From: Caballeronia humi
GTDB taxonomy: Bacteria > Pseudomonadota > Gammaproteobacteria > Burkholderiales > Burkholderiaceae
Direction of reading: 5' to 3'
DNA: 64,000 bases
Assembly: GCF_001544475.1 (NCBI RefSeq)
Contig: NZ_FCNW02000025.1
Coordinates: 29,752 to 93,751 of the forward strand
Position numbers and translations under genes: made by a program. Positions 8,449-17,677 of this stretch are shown here, piece after piece. The notes under the pieces are model-generated. The model was not told the origin of the DNA. It searched no databases and was given only the letters and a program-made list of their open reading frames with translations. How positions within the stretch are numbered: position 1 is the stretch's first letter; each line of letters begins with the position of its first letter.

Positions 8449-10587
8449 TTAGTGCTGCGGATGCGTCGGTTCTGCTTGCGGCGCACCTTCGTTCAGCAGC
8501 GCCTTCGCCGACAGACGCACGCGACCCTTCTCGTCCGTCTGGATGACCTTCACGCGAACGATCTGGCCTTCCTTCAGATAGTCGTTGATGTCCTTGATGC
8601 GCTCGTTGACGATTTCCGAGATGTGCAGGAGACCATCCTTGCCCGGCAGAATGTTAACGATCGCGCCGAAGTCCAGCAGCTTGAGCACCGGGCCTTCGTA
8701 GATCTGTCCGACTTCCACTTCGGCCGTGATGTTCTCGATGCGCTTCTTCGCTTCCGCCATGCCTTCGCTGCTCGTGCTCGCGATGGTCACGACGCCGTCA
8801 TCCGAAATGTCGATCGTCGTGTTGGTTTCTTCGGTCAGCGCGCGGATCACCGAACCGCCCTTGCCGATCACGTCGCGGATCTTTTCCGGATTGATCTTGA
8901 TCGTGATCATGCGCGGCGCGAACTCCGACAGCACCGTGTTCGTGCCCGGAACGGCGGACGTCATCTTGCCGAGGATGTGCATGCGACCTTCCTTCGCCTG
9001 CGCGAGCGCAACCTGCATGATTTCCTTCGTGATGCCCTGGATCTTGATGTCCATCTGCAGTGCCGTCACGCCTTGCGCCGTGCCCGCCACCTTGAAGTCC
9101 ATATCGCCCAGATGATCTTCGTCGCCGAGGATGTCGGTCAGAACCGCGAACTTGTTGCCTTCGAGGATCAGGCCCATCGCGATGCCCGCAACGTGTGCCT
9201 TCATCGGCACGCCAGCGTCCATCAGCGCGAGACAGCCGCCGCAGACCGAAGCCATCGACGACGAACCGTTCGATTCCGTGATTTCCGAGACGACGCGGAT
9301 CGAGTAGCCGAATTCGTCGGCGGACGGCAGGCACGCGGCCAGCGCGCGCTTGGCCAGTCGACCGTGACCGATTTCACGGCGCTTCGGCGAACCGACGCGC
9401 CCCGTTTCGCCGGTCGCGAACGGCGGCATGTTGTAGTGGAGCATGAAGCGCTCGCGATATTCGCCTTCGAGCGCGTCGATGTTCTGTTCGTCGCCCTTCG
9501 TGCCGAGCGTCGCGACGACGAGCGCCTGCGTTTCGCCGCGCGTGAAGAGCGCCGAGCCGTGGGTGCGCGGCAACACGCCCGTGCGGATTTCGATCGGGCG
9601 GACCGTGCGCGTGTCGCGGCCGTCGATGCGCGGCTCGCCGTTCAGGATCTGCGAGCGGACGATCTTCGCTTCGATGTCGAACAGCACGTTGCCGACCGTC
9701 GCCTTGTCGGCGGCGACCGAGCCCGATGCCGCGGCGTCCTGCTCGAGCGAAGCCGACGTCGCTGCGTAGATTTCCTTCAGCTTGGCCGAACGCGCCTGCT
9801 TGTTGCGCAACTGATAAGCGGCGAGCAGATCGGCTTGCGCCAGTTCCGTCACGCGGCCGATCAGCGTTTCGTTCTTCGGCGCCGGCGCCCAGTCCCATTC
9901 CGGCTTGCCACCGTCACGGACGAGTTCGTGGATTGCGTCGATCGCGGTCTGCATCTGCTCGTGGCCGAACACGACGCCGCCGAGCATGATTTCTTCGCTC
10001 AACTGCTTCGCTTCCGATTCCACCATCAGCACGGCGCGCTCGGTACCGGCGACGATCAGGTCGAGCGCCGATTCCTTCATCTGCGTGCGCGTGGGGTTCA
10101 GCACGTATTCGTTGTTGATGTACGCGACGCGCGCGGCACCGACCGGCCCGTTGAACGGCAGGCCCGACACGGCGAGCGCCGCCGACGCGCCGATCAGCGC
10201 GGGGATGTCGGCGGGAACGTCCGGGTTCAGCGACAGGACGTGGATCACGACCTGAACTTCGTTATAGAAGCCTTCCGGGAAGAGCGGACGCAGCGGGCGG
10301 TCGATCAGGCGCGAAATCAGCGTTTCGCCTTCCGACGGACGGCCTTCGCGGCGGAAGAAACCACCCGGGATCTTGCCGGCGGCGTAAGTCTTTTCGAGGT
10401 AATCGACAGTCAGCGGGAAGAAATCCTGACCCGGCTTGGCCGTCTTCGCGCCGACGACGGTCGCGAGCACCACGGTGTCTTCGATGTCGACGATCACCGC
10501 GCCGCCCGCCTGGCGAGCGATCTCACCGGTTTCGAGGCGGACCGTGTGTTGTCCCCACTTAAATTCTTTGACGATTTTATTGAACAT
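8449..10587 (-). CDS. pnp: Polyribonucleotide nucleotidyltransferase (PNPase)
   Basis: Phosphorolytic 3'-to-5' exoribonuclease of the RNA degradosome, 712 residues. Two RNase PH domains (with FFRREGRPSE and the GSSSMASVCGG motif) are followed by a KH domain (MITIKINPEKIRDVIGKGG) and an S1 domain (VGQIYEGPVLKLLDFGAIVNI). The open frame extends to 10761. ATG 10587 is chosen because AGGAG lies five bases before it; the ATG one codon upstream is too close to that site. It lies downstream of rpsO, the usual bacterial pairing. Confidence 0.97.
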   Translation of the reverse strand: MFNKIVKEFKWGQHTVRLETGEIARQAGGAVIVDIEDTVVLATVVGAKTAKPGQDFFPLTVDYLEKTYAAGKIPGGFFRREGRPSEGETLISRLIDRPLRPLFPEGFYNEVQVVIHVLSLNPDVPADIPALIGASAALAVSGLPFNGPVGAARVAYINNEYVLNPTRTQMKESALDLIVAGTERAVLMVESEAKQLSEEIMLGGVVFGHEQMQTAIDAIHELVRDGGKPEWDWAPAPKNETLIGRVTELAQADLLAAYQLRNKQARSAKLKEIYAATSASLEQDAAASGSVAADKATVGNVLFDIEAKIVRSQILNGEPRIDGRDTRTVRPIEIRTGVLPRTHGSALFTRGETQALVVATLGTKGDEQNIDALEGEYRERFMLHYNMPPFATGETGRVGSPKRREIGHGRLAKRALAACLPSADEFGYSIRVVSEITESNGSSSMASVCGGCLALMDAGVPMKAHVAGIAMGLILEGNKFAVLTDILGDEDHLGDMDFKVAGTAQGVTALQMDIKIQGITKEIMQVALAQAKEGRMHILGKMTSAVPGTNTVLSEFAPRMITIKINPEKIRDVIGKGGSVIRALTEETNTTIDISDDGVVTIASTSSEGMAEAKKRIENITAEVEVGQIYEGPVLKLLDFGAIVNILPGKDGLLHISEIVNERIKDINDYLKEGQIVRVKVIQTDEKGRVRLSAKALLNEGAPQAEPTHPQH

Positions 10588-10908
10588 CATCACTCCTTGT
10601 TCGTTACGCCGCGCTGCGCCCGATCGCAACTGCCGATGGACGGCGCTAAGCCAGTCGACGGCCGGACCGCGCAAGAAGAGGTGTGTTATGCCATTCCAAC
10701 GCAACACGACACGCGAAGCGCATGACGCGCTGGAATGACACAAAGCTCCGCCGCGAGGCACAGGCCGGGTGTCGGATTCTTCAGAATCCCGGTGAAACAG
10801 GGTAAAGCGCTTGAAACACCTACCGGCCAGCGACCGTTCAAAAACAAAATGCCTGTATCAGCGGACTGACACAGGCACTTCGATGGACCGCTGGCCGCTT
10901 GTTGCCAA
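10588..10908 (-). other. rpsO-pnp intergenic region
   Basis: This 321-bp gap holds the pnp ribosome-binding site and, near the rpsO end, a nested hairpin described separately. No further gene or clear promoter was recognised. In enterobacteria this interval carries the pnp promoter and an RNase III site. Confidence 0.7.
10824..10897 (-). terminator. rpsO terminator or attenuator with nested outer stem
   Basis: The inner hairpin (10851-10876) has 11-bp arms, GCCTGTGTCAG and CTGATACAGGC, which pair with one mismatch around TCCG. ATTTTGTTTTTG follows on the minus strand. A 9-bp outer stem (10824-10832 with 10889-10897, CGGCCAGCG/CGCTGGCCG) brackets the whole element. The inner part is a good intrinsic terminator. 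The outer stem could be a processing site. Confidence 0.8.
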
Positions 10909-11178
10909 TTACTTACGCAGGCCCAGCTTCTCGATCAGCGAGCGATAACGGTCAGCGTCTTTGCCCTTCAGGTAATCGAGCAGCTTGCGACGACGGCTCA
11001 CCATGCGCAGCAGGCCGCGGCGGCTGTGGTGATCCTTCGTGTGAGCCTTGAAGTGCAGGGTCAGTTCGTTGATGCGGGTCGTCAGCAGTGCGACTTGCAC
11101 TTCAGGCGAACCGGTGTCGTTGGCGGCGCGCGCGTATTCTGCGACGACGTCGGACTTCTTGACTTGAGCTACGGACAT
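10909..11178 (-). CDS. rpsO: 30S ribosomal protein S15
   Basis: Primary 16S rRNA-binding protein of the small subunit (89 residues). The sequence SPEVQVALLTTRINELTLHFKAHTKDHHSRRGLL is the classic S15 helical hairpin (shown in the 45-80 region), followed by MVSRRRKLLDYL. It starts at ATG 11178 and is transcribed towards pnp. Confidence 0.98.
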   Translation of the reverse strand: MSVAQVKKSDVVAEYARAANDTGSPEVQVALLTTRINELTLHFKAHTKDHHSRRGLLRMVSRRRKLLDYLKGKDADRYRSLIEKLGLRK

Positions 11179-11325
11179 TGATTTTTCCTTTAAAACAGAC
11201 AGGCGGTCACGGAAGAAAGGCCGTGCCGTGGGTTACTTGATCGCTTCACTTTCTTCATCGCTTCTTCGTTTTAGGATCGGTCCGATGGACACGTTGCCCC
11301 AAAGCCTCCCCAAAACGAAGCGCGA

Positions 11326-11331
11326 ATTATA
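11326..11331 (-). promoter_or_regulatory. Probable -10 element of the rpsO promoter
   Basis: TGCTATAAT on the minus strand is a perfect extended -10 about 150 bp before rpsO. The -35 region is poor, as is common with extended -10 promoters. Confidence 0.55.
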
Positions 11332-11362
11332 GCACAGCTCCGGTGCCCGTTGACCCGTGACG

Positions 11363-12637
11363 CTACGGCCGTGCCATGACGCAGGTCGTCGGCGGGGCGG
11401 TCTTGTCGGCGGGAAGCGCGAGCAGCGTGCGAAAGCCGTAGCCGGAGCCCTCGTTGTCGAAGCGCACCCCGGGCGTGCCCGCGCGATCCATCTCCATCAC
11501 GTATAGGGGCTGGATCAACTGATGGTCCTGCGCGCGCATCGTGGACGCGTGGAAGCCGCTGTCGGACTTCATGCCCTCCAACGCCCGGGCGACGGCCGTC
11601 GGATCGGCGCTGCCGGCGCGGGTCATCGCTTCTGCAAGCATGTCGATCATGAGCGGCATGCGCAGCACGAGGTAGTCGTCGGCGGCCGACGGGTAACGCG
11701 CGCGAAACGCCTGATAGTACGCATCGGAGGCCGCGCCGCCCGCGTTCGGATGCCAGTCGGCGACGGCCACCACGCGCTTCACGCCCGCGTCGCCGAGCGC
11801 GGCCGGCGCGCCCAGACTGTTCCCGTAGAACGTGTAGAACTTCGTGTTCAGGCCCTGCTCGCGTGCCGCCTTGACGAGCAGCGTCAGATCGTTGCCCCAG
11901 TTGCCGGTCACCACCGCGTCCGCGCCGCTCGCGCGAATCTTGGCAACATACGGCGCGAAATCCTTCACGCGACCAATCGGATGGAATTCGTCGCCGGCGA
12001 TCTCGATGTCCGGCCGGCGAGCCTTCAGCGCCCGCTGCGCTTCGCGGCTCACATCGTGACCAAAGCTGTAATCCTGGTTCAGCAGATACACCTTCTTCAT
12101 CGACTGATCGCGCTGGATCACGTCCGCGAGCGCGTCCATGCGCATGCCGGCGTGGGCGTCGAAGCGGAAATGCCAGAAACTGCAGGCGGCGTTGGTCAGC
12201 GCGGGATCGTCGGCGGAATAGTTGAGGAACACGACGCGCGAATCCGGTTCACGCGCGTTCTGCTTGTCGATGGCGGCGATCAGCGCCGCCGCCACCGCCG
12301 AACTGTTGCCCTGCATCACGAAGCCGATCTTCTGGTCGACGACGGCGCGCAACTGCACGAGACTCGCTTCGCTGCTGCCCTTGCCGTCGAGCACAATGAG
12401 TTCGAGCGGATGCGCACCGTCGGCAAGTTTCACGCCGCCGCGCGCGTTCACTCGCTCGACGCCGAAGCGCAGGTTGCGCTCGACGGCCGCGCCGGCATTG
12501 GCGAACGGCCCCGACATGCCTTCGATCATCGCGATGCGGATCGGCGCTTTGTCGGCCGCCGATGCGGTCATGGAGACGGCACAAACCGCCGCCAACATCA
12601 TTCCTGTCAATATTTGCAGTTTGTTCGCGCTCCGCAT
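11363..12637 (-). CDS. ABC transporter substrate-binding protein, branched-chain amino acid type
   Basis: Periplasmic binding protein of the LivJ/type I family, 424 residues. A signal peptide is clear: MRSANKLQILTGMMLAAVC, with cleavage after SMTASAADK. The mature part begins with APIRIAMIEGMSGPFANAG and later has VVTGNWGNDLTLLVKAAREQG. The open frame extends to 12835. ATG 12637 is chosen because it gives the signal peptide, with GGA ten bases upstream. No permease or ATPase gene is adjacent, so the partner transporter must lie elsewhere. The ligand is unknown. Confidence 0.85.
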   Translation of the reverse strand: MRSANKLQILTGMMLAAVCAVSMTASAADKAPIRIAMIEGMSGPFANAGAAVERNLRFGVERVNARGGVKLADGAHPLELIVLDGKGSSEASLVQLRAVVDQKIGFVMQGNSSAVAAALIAAIDKQNAREPDSRVVFLNYSADDPALTNAACSFWHFRFDAHAGMRMDALADVIQRDQSMKKVYLLNQDYSFGHDVSREAQRALKARRPDIEIAGDEFHPIGRVKDFAPYVAKIRASGADAVVTGNWGNDLTLLVKAAREQGLNTKFYTFYGNSLGAPAALGDAGVKRVVAVADWHPNAGGAASDAYYQAFRARYPSAADDYLVLRMPLMIDMLAEAMTRAGSADPTAVARALEGMKSDSGFHASTMRAQDHQLIQPLYVMEMDRAGTPGVRFDNEGSGYGFRTLLALPADKTAPPTTCVMARP

Positions 12638-12817
12638 TGCCGATGTTCCACCCAGGGTCCGAGAGCGCGGATCATAGGCCGCGACGCATCGGTGGCGCAA
12701 GCCAGCGCCGAATATCCTGACCCCATGGCGGAAGCTTTTCACCGTTCGCGTGTCAAAATCGAAAACACCAAGAAATCCCGGCCGCAACGCCGGGGCACAA
12801 GGCTTCTGGAGGATTCC

Positions 12818-13333
12818 ATGCCGCTCGAACCACACCGCGCCACCCGCGCCCTCGCCGCCTTTGGCCTCGCGCTGCTGCTTACGGCCTGCGCGCAGCCGTG
12901 GCAGAACTATCAGGCCGGCGCCGACGCATCGACGATCACCGCCCGCTTAGGCCCGCCGCGCGAAGTCTACGATCTCCCCGACGGCGGCAAGCGCCTGATG
13001 TGGCCGACGCAGCCGCTCGGCGAAGTCACCACCGCCGCCGACATCGACGCCTCCGGCAAGATCGTGAACGTGCGTCAGGTGCTCGACGAAAACGAGTTCT
13101 ACAAGGCGCAGATCGGCACCTGGACGAAAAAGGACGTTCTCGTGAACTTCGGCCGGCCGGTCGAGACTTCGTATTTCCCGTTGATGAAGCGCGAGGTCTG
13201 GACCTACCGCTACATGGAGGCGAACGTCTGGTACATGATGTACAGCTTCTATTTTGACGACCAGGGCATCCTGCGTCTCACGCAGAAGACGCCCGATCCG
13301 CTCCATGACCCGGATCGGCGTAACGTGTTTTGA
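12818..13333 (+). CDS. Putative outer-membrane lipoprotein
   Basis: A 171-residue secreted lipoprotein of unknown function. The signal peptide ends in the lipobox LLTAC (Cys near 25), so the mature protein is lipid-anchored. The body has small-protein-A-like beta features (ITARLGPPREVYDLPDGGKR and VLVNFGRPVETSYFP, near residues 37-125), resembling BamE/SmpA-type repeats. ATG 12818 is preceded by TGGAGG. It is transcribed divergently from the binding-protein gene. Confidence 0.8.
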   Translation: MPLEPHRATRALAAFGLALLLTACAQPWQNYQAGADASTITARLGPPREVYDLPDGGKRLMWPTQPLGEVTTAADIDASGKIVNVRQVLDENEFYKAQIGTWTKKDVLVNFGRPVETSYFPLMKREVWTYRYMEANVWYMMYSFYFDDQGILRLTQKTPDPLHDPDRRNVF

Positions 13334-13374
13334 AACGCCCGCTTAAATCGTTCAGATCAATGATCTGATGAAAA

Positions 13375-13401
13375 TGTCGCCCACTCAGGCGGCATTTTTT
13401 T
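13375..13401 (+). terminator. Terminator of the lipoprotein gene
   Basis: Seven-base-pair stem TGTCGCC/GGCGGCA (one T-G pair) with a six-base loop, followed by seven T residues. Confidence 0.85.
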
Positions 13402-13543
13402 ATCAGTAGACGAATGTGAACTTTTTCTGAGAAAGTATTTCGTAAGGTTTCCGCTGCGCTGCAACGAAGCGCGGAAATATCGAGATAGCTGCCCCAGCGC
13501 GGTGCATGGCGTGGCTGCTCGTCCCCGAACCGGAGTTCACCTG

Positions 13544-14188
13544 ATGAATCGTCCCAAACGCATGCTCGTCGAAAACATCGCCTGGGCGCGTGAAACCGCC
13601 GATAGCGATCACGCCTTCTTCCCTCGTCTGGCTGAAGGCCAAAGCCCGCGCGTGCTGTGGATCGGCTGCTCGGACAGCCGCGTTCCCGCCGAAACTGTCA
13701 CCAACGCCAATCCCGGCGATCTGTTCGTGCACCGCAACATCGCGAACCTGTTTTCCCCCGCCGACGACAACGTGATGAGCGTCCTCGAGTACGCCGTGCG
13801 CGTGCTCAAAGTCGACGACATCATCGTCTGCGGGCACTACGGCTGCGGCGGCGTGCGCGCCTCACTCTTGCCGGCGTCGCCCGATTTGCCGCACGTGAAC
13901 CGCCGCATCGCGCCGCTTTGCGCGCTGGCGCAGAGGCATCGCGGCGAACTGGAGCGCGTCGCCGATGCCGACGAGCGCGTCAACCGCCTCGCCGAACTCA
14001 GCGTGCTCGAGCAGGTGCGCGCGCTGCGCGAGACGCCGCTCGTGCGCGACGCCAACGCGCCGCCGCGCGTGCACGGCTGGATCTTCGGCCTGCACGATGG
14101 CCGCATCAAAGTCCTCGCGACGGGCTATCCGGACGACCAACCCGTCCTCTTCGAACCCGAACCCGCGCTCGAAACCGCCGGCCGCTAG
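13544..14188 (+). CDS. can: Beta-class carbonic anhydrase
   Basis: Zinc enzyme (214 residues) that interconverts CO2 and bicarbonate in the cytoplasm. The zinc ligands and catalytic dyad are present: WIGCSDSRV (Cys and Asp-Arg) and ICGHYGCGG (His and Cys). The open frame extends to 13502. ATG 13544 (MNRPKRMLVEN) is chosen, with GGAG about ten bases upstream. The SulP transporter gene follows after 77 bp on the same strand, which suggests linked bicarbonate supply. Confidence 0.95.
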   Translation: MNRPKRMLVENIAWARETADSDHAFFPRLAEGQSPRVLWIGCSDSRVPAETVTNANPGDLFVHRNIANLFSPADDNVMSVLEYAVRVLKVDDIIVCGHYGCGGVRASLLPASPDLPHVNRRIAPLCALAQRHRGELERVADADERVNRLAELSVLEQVRALRETPLVRDANAPPRVHGWIFGLHDGRIKVLATGYPDDQPVLFEPEPALETAGR

Positions 14189-14265
14189 GCCCGGCTCCGC
14201 TCATCCCGCAAACAATCCAATGCGGCGCCGAAGACGCCGCACGGCTCAACTCGTCCTGAGAAAAC

Positions 14266-15834
14266 ATGAACCTACGAGAAACCTTCGCCACCTTTCCGCG
14301 CGACATGTTCGCGGGCACTGTCGTCTTTCTGGTCGCGATGCCGCTCTGTCTCGGCATCGCCAACGCGTCGGGCGTCGATCCGTTCGCGGGCCTGCTCTCG
14401 GGCATCATCGGCGGGCTGGTGGTCGCGCTTTTGAGCGGCTCGCACCTGAGCGTGAGCGGCCCGGCGGCAGGCCTGATCGTGATCGTCGTCGATGGCATCG
14501 CCCGGCTCGGCAGCTTTTCCGCGTTCCTGCTCGCCGTGCTGCTGTCGGGCGCGATCCAGTTCGGCTTCGGCATGCTGAAGGCCGGGCGCTTTGCGGCGTA
14601 CGTGCCGTCGTCGGTGATCAAGGGGATGCTCGCGGCCATCGGACTTCTGCTGATCATCAAGCAGGTGCCGCTCGCCGCCGGCTTCGCCAACGACGGCAAC
14701 GCGCTCGCCTCACCCGGCGTTGGCACGCTCGACACCCCGTTCGGCGCGATGTCGATCGCGGCCTGCGTGATCGCCGTGGCGTCGCTCGCGATCCTCGCCG
14801 GCTGGGAAACCCGCGCGCTGCGCCGCTTCTCCCTCGTGCGCGCGACGCCCGCGCCGCTCGCCGTCGTGGCGCTCGGTATTGGCGCGACGCTCCTGCTCGA
14901 TTTCGCCTCGCCCGGCTTCGCGCCGCCAGCGGAGCATCGCGTGGCGCTGCCCTCGCTGGCCTCGTTCGCGGCGCTCTCGGCGGCGCTCGAATTGCCCAAT
15001 TTCGCGCAGCTCGTGAACCCCGACGTCTGGCGCCTCGCCATGGCGCTCGCCATCGTCGCGAGTCTCGAAACGCTGCTGAGCCTCGAAGCGGTCGAGCAGC
15101 TCGATCCGAAAAAGCGCGCCGCACATCCGGATCGCGAACTGAAAGCGCAGGGCATCGGCAACATGATGGCCGGCGCGCTCGGCGCCCTGCCGATCACGTC
15201 CGTCATCGTGCGCAGCTCCGCAAACGTTCACGCGGGCGCGCAAAGCCGCTGGGCGTCGTTCGTGCACGGCGTGCTGCTGCTCGCGAGCGTCTTCGCGCTC
15301 GCGAGCGTGATCAACCTGATCCCGCTCGCCTGCCTCGCCGCGATCCTGATCTTCACGGGGCTCAAGCTCGCGAAGCCCTCGCTGTTCGCGGCCGTCGCGA
15401 AACAGGGGTTCGAGCGCTTCGCTCCGTTCATCGTGACCATCGCGGGCGTGCTGCTCACCGATTTGCTGATCGGCATCGTGCTCGGCATCGCGTGCAGCGT
15501 CGCGCTCGCGATCCACGCGAACCTGCAGCGGCCGATCACCATCGCGCAGCACGACGACCACTTCCTGCTGTCGTTTCGCAAGGACGTGTCGTTTCTTGGC
15601 AAAGTCGCGCTGAAGCATCATCTGCGGCAGATTCCGGACAACGCAACGGTGATCGTCGACGCCACGCGTGCCGATTTCATCGATCCCGACGTGCGCGAAC
15701 TGATCGACGCCTTCGTCGACGCCGCGCCGGCGCGCGGCATCCACGTCGAATGCAGGCAACTGGAACGCGCGACGCGCGAGCGGCCGTCGATGCGCGAGCG
15801 GCTGCCGTTTTTCGGGCGCTCGGTGGCGAAATAA
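14266..15834 (+). CDS. SulP family anion transporter, probable bicarbonate or sulfate uptake
   Basis: A 522-residue inner-membrane transporter with 10 or more membrane segments (residues 15-400). Family blocks include AGTVVFLVAMPLCLGIANASG, LSVSGPAAGLIVIV and NMMAGALGALPITSVIVRSSAN, each shown in pieces. A cytoplasmic STAS-like domain occupies about residues 430-515. Its position behind a carbonic anhydrase gene resembles BicA-type bicarbonate transporters. Substrate assignment is inference from context; sulfate cannot be excluded. Confidence 0.88.
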   Translation: MNLRETFATFPRDMFAGTVVFLVAMPLCLGIANASGVDPFAGLLSGIIGGLVVALLSGSHLSVSGPAAGLIVIVVDGIARLGSFSAFLLAVLLSGAIQFGFGMLKAGRFAAYVPSSVIKGMLAAIGLLLIIKQVPLAAGFANDGNALASPGVGTLDTPFGAMSIAACVIAVASLAILAGWETRALRRFSLVRATPAPLAVVALGIGATLLLDFASPGFAPPAEHRVALPSLASFAALSAALELPNFAQLVNPDVWRLAMALAIVASLETLLSLEAVEQLDPKKRAAHPDRELKAQGIGNMMAGALGALPITSVIVRSSANVHAGAQSRWASFVHGVLLLASVFALASVINLIPLACLAAILIFTGLKLAKPSLFAAVAKQGFERFAPFIVTIAGVLLTDLLIGIVLGIACSVALAIHANLQRPITIAQHDDHFLLSFRKDVSFLGKVALKHHLRQIPDNATVIVDATRADFIDPDVRELIDAFVDAAPARGIHVECRQLERATRERPSMRERLPFFGRSVAK

Positions 15835-15848
15835 GGCGCCCACAACGC

Positions 15849-15876
15849 AAAAGCCCTCGCTTTTGGCGAGGGCTTT
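15849..15876. terminator. Hairpin terminator shared by the SulP gene and leuA
   Basis: An 11-bp stem AAAGCCCTCGC/GCGAGGGCTTT encloses a short T-rich loop between convergent genes. T-runs on both sides are short, so efficiency may be moderate. Confidence 0.7.
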
Positions 15877-15918
15877 CAGCTTGCCTGTGACGCGATCGGC
15901 GTCACGAGCAAAAGCACA

Positions 15919-17460
15919 TCAAAGCTGCGGATTGAGCTTTTCGACCTTCGAATGCAGTTTGTTCAGCGCGGCGATGTACGCCTTCGCGGACGCCGCGACG
16001 ATATCCGGATCGGTGCCGACGCCATTCACGATGCGCCCGCTCTTCGAGAGCCGCACTGTCACTTCGCCCTGCGCCTGCGTGCCGGTCGTGATCGCGTTGA
16101 CCGAGTACAGCACGAGTTCCGCGCCGCTCGACACCTTCGATTCGATCGCGTGCAGCGTCGCGTCGACAGGGCCGTTGCCGCGCGATTCGCCCGTCACCTC
16201 GGAGCCGTCGACGGCGAACACCACGCGCGCATGCGGTTGCTCACCGGTTTCCGAATGCTGCGCCATCGAGACGAAGCGAAAGTGTTCCTTCGCCTGCGCT
16301 TCCGCCGATTCCTCGGACACGATCGCCATGATGTCTTCGTCGAAGATTTCGGCCTTGCGGTCGGCGAGTTCCTTGAAGCGCGCGAACGCGGCGTTGACGT
16401 CGCCTTCCGATTCCAGCGTCACGCCGAGTTCCTGCAACCGCTGCTTGAACGCGTTGCGGCCCGAGAGCTTGCCGAGGACGATCTTGTTGGTGGCCCAGCC
16501 CACGTCTTCCGCGCGCATGATTTCGTAGGTGTCGCGCGCCTTGAGCACGCCGTCCTGGTGGATGCCCGACGCGTGCGCGAACGCGTTCGCACCAACCACC
16601 GCCTTGTTCGGCTGCACGACGAAACCGGTGATTTGCGAGACGAGCTTGGAAGTCGGCACGATCTGCGTCGTATCGATACCGACGTCGAGCCCGAAATAAT
16701 CCTTGCGCGTCTTGACCGCCATCACGATTTCCTCGAGCGACGTATTGCCCGCGCGCTCGCCTAGACCGTTGATCGTGCATTCCACCTGCCGCGCCCCGCC
16801 GATCTGCACGCCGGCGAGCGAATTCGCGACCGCGAGACCGAGGTCGTCGTGACAATGGACCGAGAAGATCGCCTTATCCGAATTCGGGATGCGCTCGCGC
16901 AGTGTCTTCACGAGTTGGCCGTACATCTCGGGCACGCCGTAACCGACCGTGTCGGTGATGTTGATCGTGCGGGCGCCTTCGTCGATCACGGCTTCGAGCA
17001 CGCGGCAAAGGAAGTCGAGATCCGAGCGGCTGCCGTCTTCCGGCGAGAATTCGACGTCATCGGTGAACTTGCGCGCGAAACGCACCGCGAGGCGCGCCTG
17101 CTCGTACACCTGCTCAGGCGTCATGCGCAGCTTTTTCTCCATGTGCAGCGCGGAAGTCGCGATGAACGTGTGGATGCGGAACTGGTTCGCGGGCTTGAGG
17201 GCATCGGCGGCGCGCTGGATGTCCTTGTCATTCGCGCGAGCGAGCGAGCAGACCGTGCTGTCCTTCACGAGCGAGGCGATCGTCTGGATCGCGTCGAAGT
17301 CGCCGTTCGAGCTCGCGGCGAAACCCGCCTCGATCACGTCGACCTTCATCCGTTCGAGTTGCTTCGCGATACGGATTTTCTCTTCCTTCGTCATCGACGC
17401 ACCGGGCGATTGTTCGCCATCACGCAAGGTCGTGTCGAAAATGATCAGCTTGTCTGCCAT
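15919..17460 (-). CDS. leuA: 2-isopropylmalate synthase
   Basis: First committed enzyme of leucine synthesis; condenses acetyl-CoA with 2-oxoisovalerate. It has 513 residues. The TIM-barrel catalytic domain begins FDTTLRDGEQSPGASM (near residue 8) and contains HCHDDLGLAVANS and SGIHQDGVLK. The C-terminal regulatory LeuA dimer domain (from about 390) is present, so leucine feedback inhibition is likely. The open frame extends to 17538. ATG 17460 with GGAGG six bases upstream is the start. It is preceded by its own promoter and a leucine-rich leader. Confidence 0.97.
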   Translation of the reverse strand: MADKLIIFDTTLRDGEQSPGASMTKEEKIRIAKQLERMKVDVIEAGFAASSNGDFDAIQTIASLVKDSTVCSLARANDKDIQRAADALKPANQFRIHTFIATSALHMEKKLRMTPEQVYEQARLAVRFARKFTDDVEFSPEDGSRSDLDFLCRVLEAVIDEGARTINITDTVGYGVPEMYGQLVKTLRERIPNSDKAIFSVHCHDDLGLAVANSLAGVQIGGARQVECTINGLGERAGNTSLEEIVMAVKTRKDYFGLDVGIDTTQIVPTSKLVSQITGFVVQPNKAVVGANAFAHASGIHQDGVLKARDTYEIMRAEDVGWATNKIVLGKLSGRNAFKQRLQELGVTLESEGDVNAAFARFKELADRKAEIFDEDIMAIVSEESAEAQAKEHFRFVSMAQHSETGEQPHARVVFAVDGSEVTGESRGNGPVDATLHAIESKVSSGAELVLYSVNAITTGTQAQGEVTVRLSKSGRIVNGVGTDPDIVAASAKAYIAALNKLHSKVEKLNPQL

Positions 17461-17584
17461 GTCGGCCTCCAGTGGGGAGATTTTGGATTTTGAAAAACGG
17501 TGGGGAAAACAAATACGGAATCCGGGCGTTCGCGCCACCGCTGGCGTCGAAAACCACGAACGAGCAGACGGGAGGCGAGACGGA

Positions 17585-17671
17585 TTAGCGCGGTAGGCGC
17601 GCTAGTAGCGATAGCGCGCATAGCGGCGCACCAGCTAGAAGAGACGAGAAGGGGAACGGGAAAAAGTTCAT
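17585..17671 (-). CDS. Putative leu leader peptide (LeuL-like)
   Basis: A 28-codon open frame beginning MNFFPFPFSS and ending LLARLPR, just upstream of leuA. It holds seven leucines, six encoded by CTA, a codon rare in such GC-rich genomes. This is the hallmark of a ribosome-mediated leucine attenuator. Two mutually exclusive hairpins overlap its second half. The ATG lies only about 7 bases after the predicted -10, so translation may be leaderless or the true promoter may lie slightly upstream. No Shine-Dalgarno sequence is visible. The assignment rests on codon content and position. Confidence 0.65.
   Translation of the reverse strand: MNFFPFPFSSLLAGAPLCALSLLARLPR
17586..17619 (-). promoter_or_regulatory. 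Mutually exclusive hairpins in the leuA leader
   Basis: Hairpin A pairs 17612-17619 with 17597-17604 (8 perfect bp, 7-base loop). Hairpin B pairs 17598-17604 with 17586-17592 (7 perfect bp, 5-base loop). They share the middle segment, so only one can form at a time. Both overlap the CTA-rich end of the leader ORF. Confidence 0.6.
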
Positions 17672-17677
17672 CCGCAA

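Noticed and set aside
17445..17621. 58-codon minus-strand frame overlapping the leuA start out of frame
   Set aside because: No ribosome site, Arg-rich composition; the CTA-rich leader in another frame explains the region better.
17602..17631. Nine-codon Arg/Tyr frame (VRRYARYRY) in the leuA leader
   Set aside because: GTG start without a ribosome site; lies inside the better-supported leucine-rich ORF.
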